A DNA stretch of 5,257 nucleotides from Bacteroidales bacterium (GTDB taxonomy: Bacteria > Bacteroidota > Bacteroidia > Bacteroidales > B18-G4): NCBI GenBank assembly GCA_023145125.1, contig JAGLEK010000156.1, positions 1-5,257 of the forward strand, in the 5' to 3' direction. Below are positions 5,089 through 5,257 of this stretch, piece after piece (positions within the stretch are counted from its first letter, which is position 1; each line of letters begins with the position of its first letter). Below the pieces are notes generated by a model, which worked only from the letters and a program-made list of their open reading frames with translations, had not been told where the DNA came from and ran no database searches. Position numbers and translations under genes: made by a program.

Positions 5089-5093
5089 TCACA

Positions 5094-5257
5094 TCATCGA
5101 TTCTCTTCGACAAGTTCGAGCAGCTGCGGCCCTAAGGGATCTTGCGGATAATACCTGATGACCTCATTGGCTATCCGGCGAACCTGATCGAAATTCCGGA
5201 TACGGTAGTAGTATTCAGCCATTGCGTACAGGTAGTCCATGTTTTGGGGTTCCAGCA
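5094..5257 (-). CDS. C-terminus of a TPR-like protein (partial)
   Basis: The frame enters from the right edge and ends at a TGA (5096-5094), giving the last 53 residues. The segment reads LEPQNMDYLYAMAEYYYRIR, then NFDQVRRIANEVIRYYPQDP, and ends in ELVEENR. The pattern of Pro-x-Asn/Asp, paired aromatics, a basic turn and a second amphipathic helix ending in Pro-x-Asp-Pro is that of a tetratricopeptide repeat, which mediates protein-protein contacts. The rest of the protein is outside the window, so its full domain make-up and role cannot be told. GC content resembles that of the phosphoesterase and thioredoxin-like genes. Confidence 0.7.
   Translation of the reverse strand, partial: LEPQNMDYLYAMAEYYYRIRNFDQVRRIANEVIRYYPQDPLGPQLLELVEENR

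Overview
The window looks like a chromosomal segment of a member of the Bacteroidota. The evidence is a secreted thioredoxin-like protein with a C-terminal type IX secretion sorting domain, a membrane-anchored LytTR regulator without a receiver domain, promoter-like TAnnTTTG boxes, and A-rich leaders in place of strong Shine-Dalgarno sequences. No genus can be named. All six genes are on the minus strand, so transcription runs from right to left.

In transcription order: 5257-5094 is the C-terminus of a TPR-like protein. 4986-4171 is a thioredoxin-fold protein with a T9SS sorting domain. 4027-2681 is a polytopic membrane calcineurin-like metallophosphoesterase. 2645-1797 is a four-helix membrane protein with a LytTR DNA-binding domain. 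1685-558 is an exported Ntn-hydrolase of the choloylglycine hydrolase/penicillin V acylase type. 230-1 is the N-terminus of a second exported Ntn-hydrolase-like protein, cut by the window edge.

The LytTR and acylase genes form an AT-rich island between GC-richer neighbours. One 60-base line inside (2281-2340) has 13 G+C; one just outside (2701-2760) has 38. The island's edges look like those of an integron gene cassette. On the minus strand a core site GTTAGGT lies directly after the phosphoesterase stop codon. One base after the acylase stop codon begins a 132-bp attC-like imperfect palindrome, running from ACCTAAC to GTTGGGC. The inverse core is an exact complement of the leading core, as expected for a cassette that was once circular. 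No integrase is in the window, so this would be a lone cassette at a secondary site.

Inside the cassette, the acylase gene has a promoter-like pair (TTTG, 20 bp, TAATTTTG). Just upstream of that lie two exact copies of TTTCTTTCCATT at a 20-bp period. This is the geometry of a LytTR-family operator and suggests a self-contained regulator/secreted-enzyme module.

The native intergenic regions carry another signal: runs of 7-bp repeats, different in sequence at each place, starting at or within a few bases of the stop codons of the TPR gene, the thioredoxin-like gene and, once the cassette is removed in silico, the phosphoesterase gene. The cassette's trailing core site GTTGGGC is in phase with one such array, suggesting that the array was the landing site.
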